Shown one piece after another: positions 47,130 to 59,748 of a stretch of DNA of 64,000 bases (position 1 is the stretch's first letter; every line of letters starts with the position of its first letter). Position numbers and translations under genes: made by a program. Under the pieces are notes generated by a model. That model did not search any database. It was not told the origin of the DNA and was given only the letters and a program-made list of their open reading frames with translations. This stretch comes from Cepaea nemoralis (lineage: Eukaryota > Mollusca > Gastropoda > Stylommatophora > Helicidae), in assembly GCA_014155875.1 (NCBI GenBank), contig JACEFZ010015006.1, positions 47,501-111,500 on the forward strand, read 5' to 3'.

Positions 47130-49490
47130 TCTCAGTTCATGTAATGTCCTAACATTCCTTGCTCCTACCATACATTCATTATTACATTAATTATGGTGTT
47201 GCCATCAGTAGCTGGATGAAAGTCTGGTGTCACCTGTGTCTCATGATGTCCCTACCGGACGAGGATGCCCTAAGATAGCCATTAACGTCGTTCGCTAATT
47301 CTGAGATATGTTTTGCCATGACGTCTGTGGAAGATAATGTGATGGTCTTTTACCTCTGCCTTTTACAGCCATTTAATAGTGTAAGGGCAAGAAGAAGAAC
47401 ATAGTTCTATTTAATTACATCTGTCAAATAGGCATTGTTACGCCTCTAAACATTAAAATCCAGGCGTTATTTAAGACACAATGTTAAATACGTTATTAGA
47501 CTAGAAGAACATTGTCAAAAAGCATGGTACGTACGACATGTCGGCATACTTTCTGGAAAAAAATAAACATGATAGAAACGAAATATGTAGTCTCGTGATA
47601 TAAACTGACGTTAGAGTCTGGAGCGATAGTGGCATAATGAGATAGAATGACGAGTTTACTGCCAGGCCGCAATTCCTTAACGTATAATTTCCAGACAATT
47701 TGGAATTATATCTACACACTTTATTAGGCTGGTTCCATCAACGGGCATATTGGTAGGAATAACATTATCTGTCTAACTGCCGAAGACCATTTGCAGAAGA
47801 ACCTAGACTATTTGTAATTTATACATCCTTACTTCCACCCATTTCTCAATTCATTCACCCATCTGATCGTCCGTCATTCTGACTCTATGTCTGTCAATCT
47901 GACTGTAAATCTGTCTGTCTGACTTTTAGCGCGGTTCTCTGTCTGGCTGTCTTTATTTGTTTATGTACAGTCCACACCGTCGTTTACGATAATCATTACT
48001 TCTCTAACATGTTACATAGACATTGTAGTATGTTTGTGACACCTGTTGTTATACCTGCAACTTTGTCAGAACTTGGTGTGAAGCATGAGCTACTGGAAGT
48101 ATATTATAATCCTAACTAAAAATACAAGCGACAAAGGGTGATCATCATTGTTATTTAAACACTGTGTTGTCAATGTCAAAAATCATATTCATTCAACATC
48201 CGACAGGAGACAACTTATAACATGTCGGATTGCATTCTTCTTAAATACTTATAGTTTCCAACACAGACAGATTGCGAAACAACATCAGCAATATAAATGG
48301 AATTAACTAAGTAACGACACACAATGTGGTGTGGAAATAGTATGCCAATTAAGCTGTATTGAGTGCAGACAGAAGAATATAGCAAAACCAAGATCAATAA
48401 AACGATAAAAATACAACTTCAACGGTAAACTAAACAAACACAGATACCACGCTAAGAATGCAACACTTTTTGTTTTTGAAAGCAAACATAAGCTCCACAT
48501 CTTGGCACTTATTGGCAACTGTGAATTAGAAAAAGATACATGATGTCCTTTGGGCAACACAATAAAAAAGCGTTTGACTAGTGACAGAACATTCAAAGTA
48601 TGGCCAACAACTGAGGACGAAAATATTAGAATGTCAATTTTAGCAACGCTTTCACAGATATATGGAATAAATCGTATATAAACTATGTAATCCTACTGTC
48701 TGTAATTTATACCCTACACGTTTTAAAGAAGCACATGGACTGAAGTCAAAACTGGTTATCAGGAACGGTTCTGGGATGCGACTGTGGTCGGTGTGATATT
48801 GACGACATAAGTTCCGACCGGTGCTACAATGTGAGACTAGCCCCATAAATATAATATGCCTCACAGCGTGGAAACATTTTCTTTATTGTTTAATATATAC
48901 ACACATTGGCATGTGCGTTACCAGGGACCGCAAGTGAAGCAAATATAAGTAGCACTGTAACTTATAATGGATGTTTAAGAGACTTTTAAGAAGGGTTGTG
49001 TTTAGTGAATGCTGATGTATCAACTAAAAAAAAAATAATTCCAAACAAACAAATACAAAAAAAAAAAAAAAAAAAATCCCTTCTAACTAGGGACAAATCA
49101 CATACAGCAAAATGAATAACTCAGTCAATTCCCCCCCCCCCCCCAACCCCAATCACTCACCTATGTCGACCCAGACTAACATGTGTACCACAAAATGCCT
49201 TGCGTTGTCGAAGCGGACATTATAATATTGACTGCATCCTTCCTGAACTGCTGATTGGTCTATAAAATATGAGATTCATATCATGTGTCCTATACTTCAC
49301 GAGGCGAGATTTAATTTACAATTGAAGAACGGAACTTACTTAATTCACATATAATTGCTTGAGGAGGGAGAGAAGCATACAAGGCACACATAAGAAATAT
49401 TATTGAAATGTGGGGTTGGTTGTTAACAATATGTCAGTATTCTTGATTTCTCAAGTCTGACATTTTTATTTATCATGTAGCATGTTAATT
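47130..49490. other. Unassigned spacer with A and C homopolymers
   Basis: No coding similarity. A poly-A region is at 49027-49076 and a C14 run at 49131-49144. Confidence 0.5.
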
Positions 49491-49494
49491 GCAG

Positions 49495-49990
49495 GAGGTC
49501 ACCCTAATCACGGCGCGCCGGAAAGCCTCTCTATCTCTTGCCATGTCTCATGCCACATCTTACACACATCTGTATAACGTAACAGAGGCCGACATCGAGG
49601 TCTTTTACCCATCTGATATTTACCAAAAACAAAAATAAATGATACACTTTGGTATTCTACCGTCGTCCATCTCCCTAATGTGCCCTGTCCATCTCCAAGT
49701 CTACACAGACTGAGGATGGATTAAACCGTCACACCACCCGATCTTTCCAATACTTCGGTATTGGTGATCTTGTCTTGTCATCTAATACCACAAATTCTTC
49801 TCAGACGCTCCATATGAAACTCTTGAAATGTATCTCTTGGTGTGAGTAATTTTGCCAGGTGTCACTGCCATAAATAAGACTACTATGGACAGTGGATTGA
49901 TAGGCCAACGCCTTTGTTTTGACAGTAAGCTTTCTTATCTCCCAGAATATTTTAACCTGTTCATTATTGTTACCGCTTTACCGGTCCGGA
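49495..49990 (-). mobile_element. LINE family D copy 3, 3' half
   Basis: The plus strand carries the reverse of family D words: ATTCTACCGTCGTCCATC, GATCTTTCCAATACTTCGG, TATTGGTGATCTTGTCTTG, GCCATAAATAAGACTACTA. On the minus strand they give a KVTVKTKAL-like start, RLRRICGIR, KDTNTEVLER, RMDDGRIP-like and LRYTDVCKMWHE, with breaks. The finger region is absent beyond 49500. Confidence 0.75.
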
Positions 49991-49999
49991 TACTGGTAT

Positions 50000-51185
50000 C
50001 CGATCTTATGATAATTTATTGATACGATCCGGTCCCAGATTTGTGACATTGTCAACTATTTCCAACTCTGCGTCGTCAGTAAAGAATGATGGTACCCCAT
50101 TTGCACCCTTCGTCCAAATCTGTGTCATCGATTTGGTAATTGTGAAGAAATTAATGCAGATAGTAGGCATTGCAATTCTCCCTCATAGTGGATCGTAGTT
50201 ACAGCATCAACCGCTTAAAGCAAATCTCAGATCAGTACCTTCCTTTTATTGGTCTTAGCTTCCAACCTCTGAGCGTCATGGACGCCGCCATATGAAAGTT
50301 ACACACACACACACACACACACACACATATGTGTGTGTTTGCGCGTGCTTTTGTATGTGTGTATGTCATATTAGGTGAAGATACGTAACCATTGAAACAA
50401 AGCTTTGAAAGACGATGTGATGGAACTACGACATGAAAATACATATCTGTTGACAAAAAGTGCAGACAAACACGAAGTTGGCCATTCATACTTAAATATA
50501 CACTGTCCAAACAACAATTTTAAAATTCGCCGAAGCCCGGAATTTAATAACATTGTTTTTAGCTAGAAAATGCATGACCCAGCCTATCTACTGAGGCAGT
50601 GGCACGATTTGACTCAGAATTTGGCACTGGGCATAATAAATAATATATAGGGTGTATTTTTAATGACTGTGCAGTGTTTGAAAATATTGCTAGACCACGT
50701 TTTGTACTCAACCTCTGTAAAGTTCATGCAGCATAACAGGTAAATACAAAACATGGACCGGGAATATTTTAAACACTGCACAGTCATTACAATAACACTA
50801 TGTATAAATTCCCTATAGCTGCCCCAAGAGGGAGAGATCTAACAAGCTGTAGAGTCAACGGGAGATAAGCAGCGAATAATCGCTGGATTTAACGTGAGTT
50901 AAAGTAATAAATTAAACGTATGTCTGTATCACGTGGTACGTGCATGTGGGATCATGTTAATATTGTATTATGAATATATGTAAATGCTAACAATATGCTC
51001 AAAATATTAGATCAACTGACTGGCTAGTGCAGGATAAACTTCAAGCACAATATATCGAGAAGCATGTCGATCGTCAAGGTCAAAGTGGCGGAAATTTCAT
51101 TCACGGTGGCCACTTCAACATCCTGCAATAAGCAATGTAATGAATGCTATCCTGATTACTACTTAGACGTTTTAGGAACATCGGA
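50000..51185. other. Unassigned spacer with (CA)n at 50301-50328
   Basis: The short CA array encodes CVCVCV on the minus strand and is not a gene. Nothing else recognised. Confidence 0.5.
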
Positions 51186-51189
51186 AGTC

Positions 51190-51975
51190 ACTAGACCTTC
51201 TTTTTAAACGTCTGAAGGACACTGGTTTGCTCTCACGACCAAAGAAGTCTCAGATAGGAATCCAAAAGCTTGATTTTCGTGGACATACAGTACCTCAAGG
51301 ATTCATGAATACTCATGAAGGAAGCATTGAGAAGCTAAAACAAGGCCCTCGTCTAAGTACTAACCAAACAAAAAAACAAGATATTAAAACGTTTGTTTCA
51401 TTATGTGGATTCTACCAGAAATACATAACAGACTTCAATTCCCTGACAGCTCCTTTAACCAACCTTACAAGGAAAGGGGAACCAGGGAAAAGTTATATGG
51501 TCGGTGGAATGTGAGGAGGCTTATTTAGCTCTCAAAATGCATTAACTGCAAAACCAGTACTTCATTTTCCATATCTCAAACGATCAATTATTCTGCGTAC
51601 CGATGAAAGCAACATTTAAATTGGGGCTACACTACTTCAGAGGAAGAAAGATGAGCACTCATAACTATTTCCTGTTGCATATGCTAGTAGGAAATTTAAC
51701 TCGGCAGAGAACAATTATTCTACCATTGAGAAGGAATGTTTTGGCAATAGTTTGGGCTGTGGAGAAATGTCAAGCTTATTTGTATGGGAAGCACGTTACT
51801 GTGCAGTGTGATCATCAACCTTTAATGTTTCTCGCAGCTTTAAAGAACTAGAATGCGAAACTGGTGAGATGGTCTCTTCTTTTGCAACCATATTCTTTCC
51901 AGATCGAATATGTACCTGGAAAATTGAATGTTGGAGCAGAATTCCTCAGTCGACATCCTGTTCCTGATACTGTAA
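51190..51975 (+). pseudogene. Ty3/gypsy RT thumb, RNase H fragment
   Basis: Plus frames: LRLLFKRLKDTGLLSRPKKS then QIGIQKLDFRGHTVPQGF (end of RT palm), CGFYQKYITDFNSLTAPLTN (connection), then after a frameshift ILRTDESN (RNase H first Asp), the SRKFNSAENNYSTIEKECF-like segment and IVWAVEKCQAYLYGKHVTVQ, CDHQPLMFLAALKN (RNase H), followed by QIEYVPGKLNVGAEFLSRHP-like sequence at about 51900-51960. This order is standard Ty3/gypsy pol. At least three frameshifts or stops. No integrase follows in place. Confidence 0.88.
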
Positions 51976-52100
51976 CCGAAACAGAGGCGAGAGCAAACAA
52001 CCGGAAAGAGTTGGATTAGAATTGGAATTTCGAAATGTTGTTGTGGCTAATGTTTCAGTTATCCTTCGGAAGTACTGTCTTAGAGGGTAGCTTTGTGACA

Positions 52101-52173
52101 TAGTTAATTAGTTAGTTAATTAAATAGTTAATTAGCTAGTTACTTAGTTAGTTAGTTAGTTAGTTAGTAAGTA

Positions 52174-52212
<39 letters not shown>

Positions 52213-52228
52213 ATGTTTGTTTGTTTGT
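52101..52228. repeat. (GTTA)n microsatellite
   Basis: Imperfect TTAG tetranucleotide array shifting to TTTG at the right end. Confidence 0.95.
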
Positions 52229-52299
52229 CGACAGATCATCCTCATTGCACAGCGAACCATTCAGTCCATTAGTGATTGGATCCCCTCCTCACTAAACTC

Positions 52300-53840
52300 C
52301 GCAGCACGTAGAGGCTAACGACACAAGTTAGTTTATTAATCTTGTTTGGTTTCCTGTGTAGTGTTCTGGTTTGGCCACACCTCTTTTAATTTGCTGTTCT
52401 CGCAGTCTGACCATGGTTGTAGATTTACAGTCATCACTTAGTTCTCGCAAAAGTCTTACTTCTCGTAGCGCATTCGGTATGTCAGCCTGGTCCATGGCGC
52501 GTCCTACCTCCACAGTAGCCTTCCCTGCGAGCTTGTCAGGTCATTTCCTTGTATTACCGCATGCCCTGGCACGAAGATGAAACTAATCTTTGCCAGCCGA
52601 GACCGCTCCAGAGACAGCAACCATTCTCTTTGGATCCAATCCATCTCTATCCTCTTGTTAATGTCTGTGTCTCGAGCCATGCTATTGCTTTAATTATTCC
52701 ATGACTTCCATAGTCAGCCTACTTGTGGTCTCAATAAAAGCACCCGAGTTCTCCTTCACAATTCTCCCTCTGGCCTAAGTTGTAAAGGCCCATGAGCTTC
52801 TGACATGTTGGACGACCGACCCATCTGTGTAAATGACAGCATCACCATCTATGAATTCTCGAAAATCAACGCTTGTACATCCGCCTCTACAGCAGTCGAA
52901 TTTTCTTGTCTGCATTTTCTGTCTAGTTGGATGCAAACTGAGGAGGACATACATACATATGTTGGCACTTGTACCCACTCCTCGCCTGGTTTTAAGTCTT
53001 CAAGTGAACACACCTGTTGAAGAATGTCTTCGACTTGACCCATCCATGACCTTCATCTTTTTAACATGCTGCCCTTCACCTTTATAATTTCACTATGCAG
53101 TGGATGATGTGTGTGTGCGTTAACTCCGAGGTAGACATACGCTCTACAAATTTGTATTTTGTCTATAATGGTTGGAAAATCAAGAAGGTAGTGCACCGCC
53201 CTGCATGCTGTATCTCTTGTACACCCATGCATAATGCGCATAGCTTCATTCTGTATCCTTTCCATCCTTTCTATCTGCTTACGACTGAGAGTCGAGATCG
53301 CCATCGCTTACTCAAAAACAGACATGACCAGTCACTAGTATAGAAGACATAAATGGCGCTGCATCACAGTTTGCTGCCGCCATCACCCGGATCGTAGCCA
53401 AATCCCGCTTGGTCTTTGTTATCACCTGGTCTATGTGCTTATTATAAGCAAGGCTTCGACCAAAACGTATCCCCAGGTAATTCATTGCCTGCGTTCTTTC
53501 CAGTCTCTGAACACAGATTTACAGTTGGTGTTGGAGTGTTGACAATATGATTATTCAAAGAGAACCATGTCACTGTTGCCTTTGTTGGGTTGACCATTGC
53601 CCAAGCTTCAACACACCAAGTACTTATGCGATTGAGTTCGGTTTGTAGTTCTCCAGCAACCTGATCTCTATCCTTACCCTGACGATACACTAAACCATCG
53701 TCGGCATATGACAATGCCCTACCAGGTCCAGTGATCTGCTCGCTAGTGATTCTCACAGTGTAGGCCTTGAACAGCACCGGAGATATGGTGATCTCTGTGG
53801 TAGACAAAGATATACTGTTGTTGGTCCCGAAGTCCAACTC
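52300..53840 (-). mobile_element. I/Jockey-like LINE: RT, post-RT and RNase H
   Basis: Minus strand: RALSYADDGLVYRQGKDRDQ (RT motif C, 53720-53660), ELNRISTWCVEAWAMVNPTK, TVTWFSLN, then QIERMERIQNEAMRIMHGCT and RDTACRAVHYLLDFPTI (53280-53160), a DFREFIDGDAVIYTDGSVV RNase H start with catalytic Asp (about 52850-52800), and a later segment ALREVRLLRELSDDCKSTTM (52480-52420). This order, RT then RNase H, fits I-clade elements. Frameshifted in several places. Related to the remnant at 2.1-2.8 kb. Confidence 0.78.
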
Positions 53841-53849
53841 TCATCTCTC

Positions 53850-54250
53850 ATCATGTTCCTCTTGTACCTTGCGGTGTCGAGGTGAAGTATAAACATCGTG
53901 AGAGTGCCCGATTATGGGCTTCATATATCGATATTCCCATGGTCTCTGCATAGTCTGCAAGGTGTGGAATGCGCCTTGCCCTGCAGCCAGCAAGGTTAGG
54001 ATCGGCTAGCCTCTCTCAGGAGGGGTGAAGAGCGACAATTAGTAGCCTGCCGATGACCCGCAGACTACACAAGTCAACCCCCACCTCCACGCGGTGCAGA
54101 CTGGGCAACAATGGTTCGCCATAAGGTATGGACTCCCTGTGGTCAGATTTTTGTCCTAAACCTGCGACTGGCCTAGCAAGCCGGCAGGGAATCTTCATAC
54201 TGCTCGAAGAAAAACTAAGAAGTATAAACGGACTGACCCAAACCGATATC
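53850..54250. other. Unassigned sequence
   Basis: GC-rich segment without a recognised motif. It may be untranslated leader of a neighbouring LINE. Confidence 0.35.
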
Positions 54251-54254
54251 GACC

Positions 54255-55975
54255 CGGCAATGTTAATGGACTGAAATAATTAACAGCGAATATGGAGAAC
54301 CAATAAGTGAACAAAAACAAATCCTAATAAGATGGAAGCAGTATTTCGAACAACTTCTCAACGTCCCATCAGATGCCACAGAAATTCAAGAGACCTACAC
54401 AGATGTCACCGAAGAACTAAAACCAGACATACTAAAAGAAGAAATTATAGAAGCCATCAGATTAGCCCCATTGAACACATCACCGGGGCAGGATGACATA
54501 CCAAATGAACTAATTAAAGCAGCAAGAGAAGTAGGAACAGCTTGGCTACATAGACTATTCAACCATGTTTGGGTAGAACAACAGACACCACGAGACAGTG
54601 AAAATGCCATAATTATCCCAATGTGGAAAAACAAAGGCAGTAAAAGAGACTGCACACAATACAGAGGCATTTCATTGTTGAGTCATACTGGGAAAATATT
54701 TTGCAAAATTCTTGAAAAAAAGATTACGACCTACTTTAGAACCCCAGCTAAGTGAAACACAACTTGGATTCAGGAAACACAAGGGATGCACAGACGCCAT
54801 TTTTTGCTCTTAGACAACTTATAGAAAAATCAATCGAATTCAATGAAACACTCTACTTAGCCTTTGTCGACCAAGAAAAGGCATTCGATAGAGTAAATAG
54901 AAACAATTTGTGAAAAATCCTTAAACAATATGGAGTGAGTACACATCTAACAAACCTATGTAGAAGTTTATACAACAACAGCGAATGCATAGTGAGAGCA
55001 ACTGGAGGACACTCAGAACCCTTCACCATAAGATCTGGAGTACGGCAAGGTTGTGTTCTGTCCCCTCTCTTGTTTATAACATATATAGACAACATATGTA
55101 AAGAAACCAGCCAAACAGAGACAGCAAGAATACCGCATGACGAGAACACAGAAGAAGAAGCATCTGCAAATCTAACCATTAGAGAACTCTTATTTGCGGA
55201 CGACCAAGCACTAATAGCAAAATCAGAAGCTGAATTACAAGACCACATGAATAGCCTAAACGAAATGTGTAGGGAACATAACATGATAATTAGCACAAGC
55301 AAAACAGGGGTAATGAAAATAACTAAAGAAGAACAAACGACAACAATTCACCTAAACGAATATCCCTTGAAACAAGTAAAGAGTTTCAAGTACCTAGGAA
55401 GTATAATATCATCAAATGGCAGATCAGAAGGCGAGATCGAAAATAGGTGCAATAAGGCAAACCAACTCATTGGACAAATGGCACCAATACTAAAGAACAA
55501 ACATGTATCATTAACTACTAAGAAAGCACTTTACAACACAATCTTCCTACCAACTCTGTGCTACCAATGCCAAACCTGGACAATGACAGAAAAAGAGAAA
55601 AGAAAAATCACAACAACAGAAATTAGATTCCTGAGAAGAATACTCAACGTATCAAGAAGAGATAAGATCAGAAATGAAGAAATCAGGACTAAAGTTGGGG
55701 TTAAAGCAGCACGAGATTTTATTAGAAAGCAGCAAGTCAAATGGTTTGGCCATGCAAGTAGGTTACCAGTCAACAGCATGCCACAACAAGCAATTATGTA
55801 CAGACCAGATGGGAACAGAGGAAGAGGCCGACCACGTAAACGTTGGACGGATGGAATAGCAGAGACCATGGGAAGTCCAACTGTCACATCTAAAACTACT
55901 TTCCGTTGGAAGAGGGCTGCAGCGATCCAACTAAGGAGGAAAGGACTTATCTTGAGTTCAAGAAGCTGAAGCATT
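54255..55975 (+). mobile_element. LINE family B copy 2, best preserved LINE of the window
   Basis: The plus strand encodes EYGEPISEQKQILIRWKQYF, a TSPGQDDIPNELIKAAREVG fingers motif, YRGISLLSHTGKIFCKILEK, then after one frameshift near 54750 TQLGFRKHKGCTDAIFALRQ and FVDQEKAFDRVNRNNL (motif A), a single stop, GVRQGCVLSPLLFITYID (motif B), ELLFADDQALIAKSEAELQD (motif C) and KYLGSIISSNGRSEGEIENR. The C-terminal part has CYQCQTWTMTEKEK, KWFGHASRLP and RGRGRPRKRWTDGI. The endonuclease is missing. It ends at 55969. An antisense open frame over it (56175-55561) has no support. Confidence 0.88.
54935..55969 (+). pseudogene. Reverse transcriptase (motifs B-E) of LINE B copy 2
   Basis: A 344-residue uninterrupted frame with RT motif B, catalytic FADD pair, KTGVMKI, the KSFKYLGS thumb motif and a long C-terminal region with basic RGRGRPRKRW. 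No zinc finger follows, unlike families D and E. The one frameshift and one stop upstream suggest a recent loss of function. It could act only if joined to the upstream frame, which it is not. Confidence 0.88.
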
Positions 55976-56439
55976 AAAACATCCAATAGTACTCTGATGT
56001 ACGCGTCCTCAAGATCGATCATTGCAGCAAAGGTTTCAATGCCTAAATGGAAACTTTCATAGACATCATGGACAAAAACTGCTGCATTGGTCAAGGTTTC
56101 TCTTTTTGGACAGTCCCCTCCCAAGGTAGGGAAGACACCTTGCCTCTCTTGCTGGTGTGATATTTTGTCTGTCAATTAACTTCTCTCGCAGCTTGCTGGA
56201 GGGTAAACATCCACAACACAGGATGAGGAGATCGCAATGCTACTGCTGGAATAGCGAAACTCCATTAAACATCATTGACCTCTCTTATGTCAGAAGATAC
56301 CCCAGCATGGTGGAAATCAGCTAAGTACACTATAATATCCTCTCTTATATCATGGGCAACAACAGTATCCCAACCACAGTAGTATCCGGATTTCAGGGAC
56401 TTCTATAGATAACCTCAGGAATATTGTTAGCCAAATGCT

Positions 56440-56625
56440 GTGAAATTATAAACATTTGATAATAGTTCCTGTGATGAAATCATAGACAATTCATATTAGC
56501 TCCTGTGATGAAATCATTAACAGGTCATATTGGTTAAAATAGTGAAATCATAGACTTTTGATTTTAGTTCTGCTGCGAAATCATGGACAATTCATATTAG
56601 ATTCAGTGCTGAACTAACAACAGTT
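56440..56625. repeat. Minisatellite-like repetition, about 50-65 bp units
   Basis: The words TGTGATGAAATCAT and GACAATTCATATTAG recur four times with variation (56473, 56510, about 56545, 56575). Spacing is uneven. Confidence 0.7.
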
Positions 56626-56829
56626 TAGTTTAGCACCTGAGGGAAAAACAGTGCCATTGTAATTACTTGAGATAGTGATGACTATTAGAGATAAAATGTT
56701 TCTTTCTTTGGTGATTTTTGAGTTGTGTATATTTTTTTTTATATGCCAGATGAACACACTCCAGCCCCAGATTATCCCGTTATAGTATTATAATTTATAG
56801 CAGGGAGTTGGTTATTTTGTTATTGTTGA

Positions 56830-59045
56830 CTTGTGCCTTGTTTTTTATGGAGTTACGAGTAAGATAGTTCTGGCAACTCTGCGACGGCACCGATGCCAAG
56901 TTGCATTGGCTACTGCCTTTCCCTTAGTCAACATCGGCGACTTGGAGAGTGGAAACTTGCTACTGGGCAACAGCTGGTTCTCCGATTTCCATTGCCCAGC
57001 CTTGTGCCCTGAAGCCTGAAGAGGCCACTTCAGCACCGCGTAAAGCAGTGACACAACACGGGTAGCAGCATGTAATCTATACAAATAGCAACAAGAAAAA
57101 AACAAAACAACCGGCAATAAGGCTGGGAACATGGGCCGTAAGAACCATGACCCCTGGTATCGCAGACGATCTAAACGAGATTGTGCATGCCAGCACAACT
57201 GTAGTGATAAACAACGAACTATTCAGACTGGGGATATACATTGTCGCCCTGCAAGAGTCCAGACTCCAAGAATCTGGAAACATCAAGGAGAGGGACTTCA
57301 CTTTCTCCGGGCATGGCAAGCCGTGTGGAGAGACCAGGGAGCATGGAGTTGGCTTCGCTATCAGAAACAAGCTGCGTAATTCCATCATACCACCAAGTGA
57401 TGGCACTGAAAGAATACTGAAGCTCACACTCCAGACAACGGCAGGCGCAGTTAGTATTATAAGTGTTTATGCCCCAATACTAACTGCAGCATCAGAATCC
57501 AAAGACAAGTTTTATGATGACCTTAGCAAAGAATTCAGTTAAATACCAGAGAAACAACATCTTTTTATCTTGGGGGATTTCAATGCCAGGGTTGGCTCAG
57601 ACCACAAATCTTGGCCTTCATGTCTAGGATAGTTTGGCGTTGGAAAGATAAATGACAATGGACAACGTCGCTTGGAATTCTGCAGCCACCATAATCTGAG
57701 CGTGACCAACACCTTCTTTGACACGAAACCTCAACACAAGGTTCATGGAAGCACCCCAGATCGATCAAAGAACTGGCACCAACTCGACCTGGTGCTCAAA
57801 CGCATCAATCTCCGCAATGTACGGATGACTTGCAGCTATCATAGTGCTGACTGCGACACCGACCATTCACTTTTCTCCACCAGGGTGAACATAAAGCCCT
57901 AGAGAATCTACAGAAGCAGAACAGAAGGAAGACCACACATTGACACCAGCGGCACCCAAAACAAAGAGAAGGTCAACAAATTCACCCAGGCTCTAGCCGA
58001 GACTCTGCCTAGCCCCACACACGAAACTGCCACTGAGAGATGGAATCATTTTCGCGACAACATCTACAATACAGCACTATCTACGTTTGGCAAGAAGGAA
58101 ACTAAGTCAACCGACTGGTTTGAAGCACACTCTGAAGAGATGCTCCCAGTCCTGGAGATAAAGAGACATGCATTCTAAGTGTATAAAACATCACCTTCAG
58201 AGAAAACATTGCAAGAATTGCGAAGGGCCAGAAATAGAGTACAACATATGGCAAGAAGATGTGTGAACAGGTACTGGCTACAGCTCTCTGCTCAAATTCA
58301 AACTTGTGCAGACACTGGACATATAAGAGGAATTTACGAGGGAATCAAGCAAGCTGTCGGTCCATCAAAAAATAAGATGGCCCCTTTACGATCAACTGAG
58401 GGGGTAATCATAAAAGATCGAGCGAAACAAATGGATCGCTGGGTAGAACACTACTCAGAGCTATACTCAGTGGATAACACTGTCAGCGAAGAAGCTCTGG
58501 AAGCCATCGATCAACAGCCCACCATGCATGCCCTGGATAACGAACCATGCCTCACAGAAATCAGTGAAGCACTAGACACTCTCAAACTCGGCAAGGCACC
58601 AGGAAAAGATTGTATTCCACCTGACATTTTAAAATGTAGCAAAGAAACAATCATCCCAGAACTGTATGCAAAACTTCAGCTCTGATGGAATGAAAAATCA
58701 GTAACTCAAGATATGAAAGACGCAAACATTCTTACCCTTTATATAAACAAAGGCGACAGAAGCGACGGCAACAACTATGGCGGCATTTCTCTACTCAGCA
58801 ATACAGGCAAGATTTTTGCTCGAGTAATCCTTAAAAGGTTACACATTCTTCATGAACAAATCTACCCCGAAACACACTGCGGATTTAGACCCAACAAGAT
58901 ATGATTTTCTTACTCCGGCAGCTCCAAGAGAAGTGCAGAGAACAGAGGAAGCCATTATATATTGCCTTCATCGACCTCACAAAGGCATTTGACCTCGTTG
59001 CCATGTCGCAAATCCTCTTTTCAAGTATTATGCCATGGATTGATT
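56830..59045 (+). mobile_element. LINE family F: endonuclease and RT N-half, 3'-truncated
   Basis: Plus-strand order: GTWAVRTMTPGIADDLNEIV (57130), FRLGIYIVALQESRLQESGN, GVGFAIRNKLRN, SIISVYAPIL, HLFILGDFNARVGSD, LEFCSHHNLSVTNTFFDTK, NWHQLDLVLKRINLRNVRM, SADCDTDHSL (endonuclease with catalytic Asn/Asp/His marks), then RVQHMARRCVNRYW, LGKAPGKDCIPPDILK (RT fingers), NNYGGISLLSNTGKIFARV, and YIAFIDLTKAFDLV, RT motif A, at about 58960-59000. It stops near 59045 before motifs B and C. Loss of the 3' half is unusual for LINEs and points to later deletion. Related to E. Confidence 0.88.
57147..57902 (+). pseudogene. APE-type endonuclease of LINE F
   Basis: Two open frames (57147-57542 and 57672-57902), with a stop after KEFS at 57541 and a stop at about 57630. 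The motifs QES, SVYAPI, GDFNARVG, LDLVL and DCDTDHSLF are the standard exonuclease-endonuclease-phosphatase fold signatures. This family is often annotated as craniofacial development protein 2-like because that gene was domesticated from such a LINE. Confidence 0.9.
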
Positions 59046-59654
59046 CGCGACAAGGAACCTGAATTGGCTCATTGAGGAATCACGGTGTAGACAATGGCTT
59101 TAGTACTCACTGGCGAACATGGAATGAAGTACAATGCTCAGGAACGCTAAACCCGTTTTATTTTCCGGAATCACGAACACATATATTAGGTGGTGACAAA
59201 TTAGTGTCCAATGTCGTACTGCATCTTTCCTAACAGCTGTTGATTAACCTTCGATTTCCCTCTGTTCCTTCAGGTCGACTTTGCAGCCATTTATCTATCT
59301 CCCAATGCATCTCTGGCTGTCTAGAGCTTGTCCGCTGTTCGTAGATCCATGGCGGTTTCTAGATACCTTGCTAGATGTCATTAGTTTGGAATACGTCCCT
59401 TGCTAGCCTGCCGACGATGCACTAGCCACATAGAATTTCTCTTCCGATCGAAATACCCGTCCGTTCTCTTTGGTAGTCACACAACGTCTCCCGTTGTCAC
59501 GTTGGCGTGGCCGTGACGTCTCCCCGTATCCTAGTGGTTGTGCACTGTTTAATGCAGTTCACTTTGTGTTCTCTGTGAAGTGTGCTTTTCTCCACTAGCT
59601 ATATGGTATTATGCCCCCCCCCCCCACAATTAAATGATGTAATCATTTATAATC

Positions 59655-59660
<6 letters not shown>
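59046..59660. other. Unassigned sequence with C12
   Basis: No coding motif. A C12 run at 59614-59625 precedes the TA array. It could include an LTR, but no terminal repeat was found. Confidence 0.4.

Positions 59661-59748
<88 letters not shown>
59657..59748. repeat. (TA)n(CA)n microsatellite
   Basis: TA array to 59739, then short CA. Confidence 0.97.

Larger units (their letters stand above)
42783..47130 (-). mobile_element. RTE-like LINE family C copy 4, full-length-sized, with mariner inside
   Basis: Minus strand from 47130: endonuclease (IQVYSLTT-like, FGDVNAKVG, RLYTWKSLDKKIQHQIDYIL, SGADCNSDHVPL), RT linker and fingers (CVFIATPKRPGAIECEDFRT, about 45690), RT motif C NNIRYADDTVLVVDNSTDL (about 43620), post-RT CYIESVLLYGSESWIVNEQ, RRMLRIPWTARV and RGFLGHVMRRVALKNIVI, then the 3' end with (ATC)n at 42785-42831, a (GAT)n tail on its own strand. 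Minus the 1.35-kb mariner, it is about 3.0 kb, the usual size of RTE elements. Many stops. A 185-bp internal tandem duplication lies at 45375-45700. Confidence 0.85.

Noticed and set aside
55561..56175. 204-residue minus-strand open frame
   Set aside because: Antisense of the conserved LINE B RT C-terminus; no motif of its own.
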